Shown here in pieces: positions 6,119-7,205 of a stretch of DNA of 7,205 bases. The notes beneath the pieces are model-generated. The model searched no databases, was not told where the DNA came from, and was given only the letters and a program-made list of their open reading frames with translations. The position numbers were made by a program, and so were the translations under genes. Location: the NCBI GenBank assembly GCA_964565715.1, contig CAZMGG010000203.1, positions 1 through 7,205 on the forward strand. The letters run 5' to 3'. Origin of the DNA: CAZMGG01 sp964565715. GTDB taxonomy: Bacteria > Planctomycetota > UBA1135 > UBA2386. Position 1 is the first letter of the stretch, and each line of letters opens with the position of its first letter.

Positions 6119-7205
6119 GGCTTCTTCGCCTTGGGGGTCAGTTCGATGCGTACTTCCAGGGGCGGTCCGGTGGCGGCGTCCACGGTGAAGGGGGTCCAAA
6201 TCTCCTCGTAGTCCGCGGTCCAGGTCCGCACGTCATAGGAACCGACCGGCAGGTAGACATCGAATGGCTCGTACCAGGGTCCGGCGTAATCCGCTGAGGT
6301 CTCCTTGACCTGCCGCGGCGACGGCACCACGACCACCTGCGCACCCGGTAGTCGGCTGCCTGAAGGCACCACGGCCTTCAGATGTACTTCCCGCAACGGG
6401 GATCTGGGTGCCACACGCAGCGTGACCTCGCTGCCCACCGCTACCTCGCACACCTGGTCGGGGACCATGTAGCCGAACGAGACCTTGGTGCAGCCCACCT
6501 GATGTCGTCCGGACGGCACGGGGTTGCGGCCGTTCCGCAACTGGAGGCTCCGCATGCGACCATTGTCCATCTGCCACAGGGTCCGCAGACCCAGCTTGGC
6601 TTCGAGCGGTTGCAGGCTCGGATCCAGCTCGATGAGCAGGCTGCCGCCGCCGGCCACCGCGGACTCGTCCAGCCGTACGACCTGCACCTCACGGAAGTCG
6701 GCCATCCGTATCGCCTGCGCGGCGAACGGTGCGAGGCCGCCCTTCTGCAGCATGACCTCGCCTTGCAGCGCCATCGGCTCGGCGGCACCGGTCTTCTGGA
6801 AGCCAACGTAGACCCCATGATCGGGGAACTGACGCCGCAGGCGCTGCTCGAGGGCGCCCGCGGCCGCGATCAACGGGGTCACCGGTGACTGCACCGGGCT
6901 CATGCAGCGGGCCGCCGCCGCATCCACCACCGCCGCGCCCTCGAACCGGATAACCGCCACGTGCGGCTGCAGTACCGAAAGGACGATCGGCTCGCCGGGC
7001 ATGGCTGGCTTGCGGGCGAGTTCCCGTGGGTCCTTCGCGTGGCGCATCCAGCAGGGGTCCACGACCTGCAGGTGGTACTCGTCGGAAGGGAGCCACGGCA
7101 ACCGCGCCTCACCGTGGCCGTTGGTGACCGCGCGGAACATGGCGTCGCGAGGTGTAGGCAGCCGCGATCTGCCGAGGCGAAGGAGGAGCCGGCGGTCACG
7201 TTGTG
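6115..7205 (-). CDS. Beta-sandwich protein with carboxypeptidase-regulatory-like repeats (N-terminus beyond window)
   Basis: At least 363 residues; the frame stays open to the right edge. The first internal ATG is at 7140, but residues after it (FRAVTNGHGEARLPWLPSDE) read like the second half of a carboxypeptidase-regulatory-like domain (T-D/N-x-x-G-x-x-x-L-P-x-L-P-x-x-x-Y), so the real start is probably outside the window. A second such unit ends the protein: GAQVVVVPSP, then PFDVYLPVGSYDVRTWTADY, then a final strand EVRIELTP and a basic tail KAKKP. The middle is beta-rich with short Gly/Pro turns. Proteins of this type are usually exported or cell-surface, binding rather than catalytic; the signal peptide would be off the edge. 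Its stop overlaps the MauE-like start by four bases. Base composition is visibly lower in GC than the ABC and M16-like genes. Function not identified. Confidence 0.8.
   Translation of the reverse strand, partial: QRDRRLLLRLGRSRLPTPRDAMFRAVTNGHGEARLPWLPSDEYHLQVVDPCWMRHAKDPRELARKPAMPGEPIVLSVLQPHVAVIRFEGAAVVDAAAARCMSPVQSPVTPLIAAAGALEQRLRRQFPDHGVYVGFQKTGAAEPMALQGEVMLQKGGLAPFAAQAIRMADFREVQVVRLDESAVAGGGSLLIELDPSLQPLEAKLGLRTLWQMDNGRMRSLQLRNGRNPVPSGRHQVGCTKVSFGYMVPDQVCEVAVGSEVTLRVAPRSPLREVHLKAVVPSGSRLPGAQVVVVPSPRQVKETSADYAGPWYEPFDVYLPVGSYDVRTWTADYEEIWTPFTVDAATGPPLEVRIELTPKAKKP

Noticed and set aside
6900..7199. Minus-strand 99-residue frame near the right edge
   Set aside because: It is out of frame with the longer coding region that shows carboxypeptidase-regulatory-like motifs and stays open to the edge.

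Overview
The window is very GC-rich, roughly 70% overall by eye, and densely coding. It holds six protein genes, and no gap between them exceeds about 65 bases. I saw no rRNA, tRNA, CRISPR array, insertion sequence or phage gene. The source looks like a high-GC environmental bacterium. The TlpA/redoxin-like domain (W-P-Q followed by a D-G-x-G-W loop), the MauE-like protein and the MglA-family GTPase together suggest Planctomycetota, or another deep-branching group such as Myxococcota or Acidobacteriota. This placement is inference; there is no phylogenetic marker in the window.

Layout. (1) Positions 1-4495, minus strand, reading right to left: a compact tandem ABC ATPase (4495-3152), a secreted M16-like protein without the zinc motif (3164-1842, overlapping the ABC gene by 13 bases), and then, 64 bases on, a large protein that joins an MglA-type small GTPase to a two-component histidine kinase (from 1777 off the left edge). 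(2) Positions 4552-5685, plus strand: an exported helical-repeat protein with a thioredoxin-like C-terminal domain that lacks CxxC. It is divergent from the ABC gene. (3) Positions 5720-7205, minus strand: a four-helix MauE/DoxX-like membrane protein, translationally coupled by ATGA to an upstream beta-sandwich protein with carboxypeptidase-regulatory-like repeats that runs off the right edge. This pair converges on the redoxin-like gene.

The most notable item is the MglA-histidine kinase fusion. Its GTPase part aligns without gaps to canonical MglA over about 90 residues, yet has Ala where MglA has its catalytic Arg53, while keeping Gln82. The kinase part keeps the phosphoacceptor His and the N, G1 and G2 boxes. 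The protein therefore looks like a GTP-state-controlled sensor kinase. A second theme is loss of catalytic residues in exported proteins: the M16-like protein lacks HxxEH and the redoxin-like protein lacks CxxC. How the minus-strand genes work together is not established. Peptide handling by the ABC ATPase and the M16-like protein is plausible, but no permease or solute-binding protein is present here.
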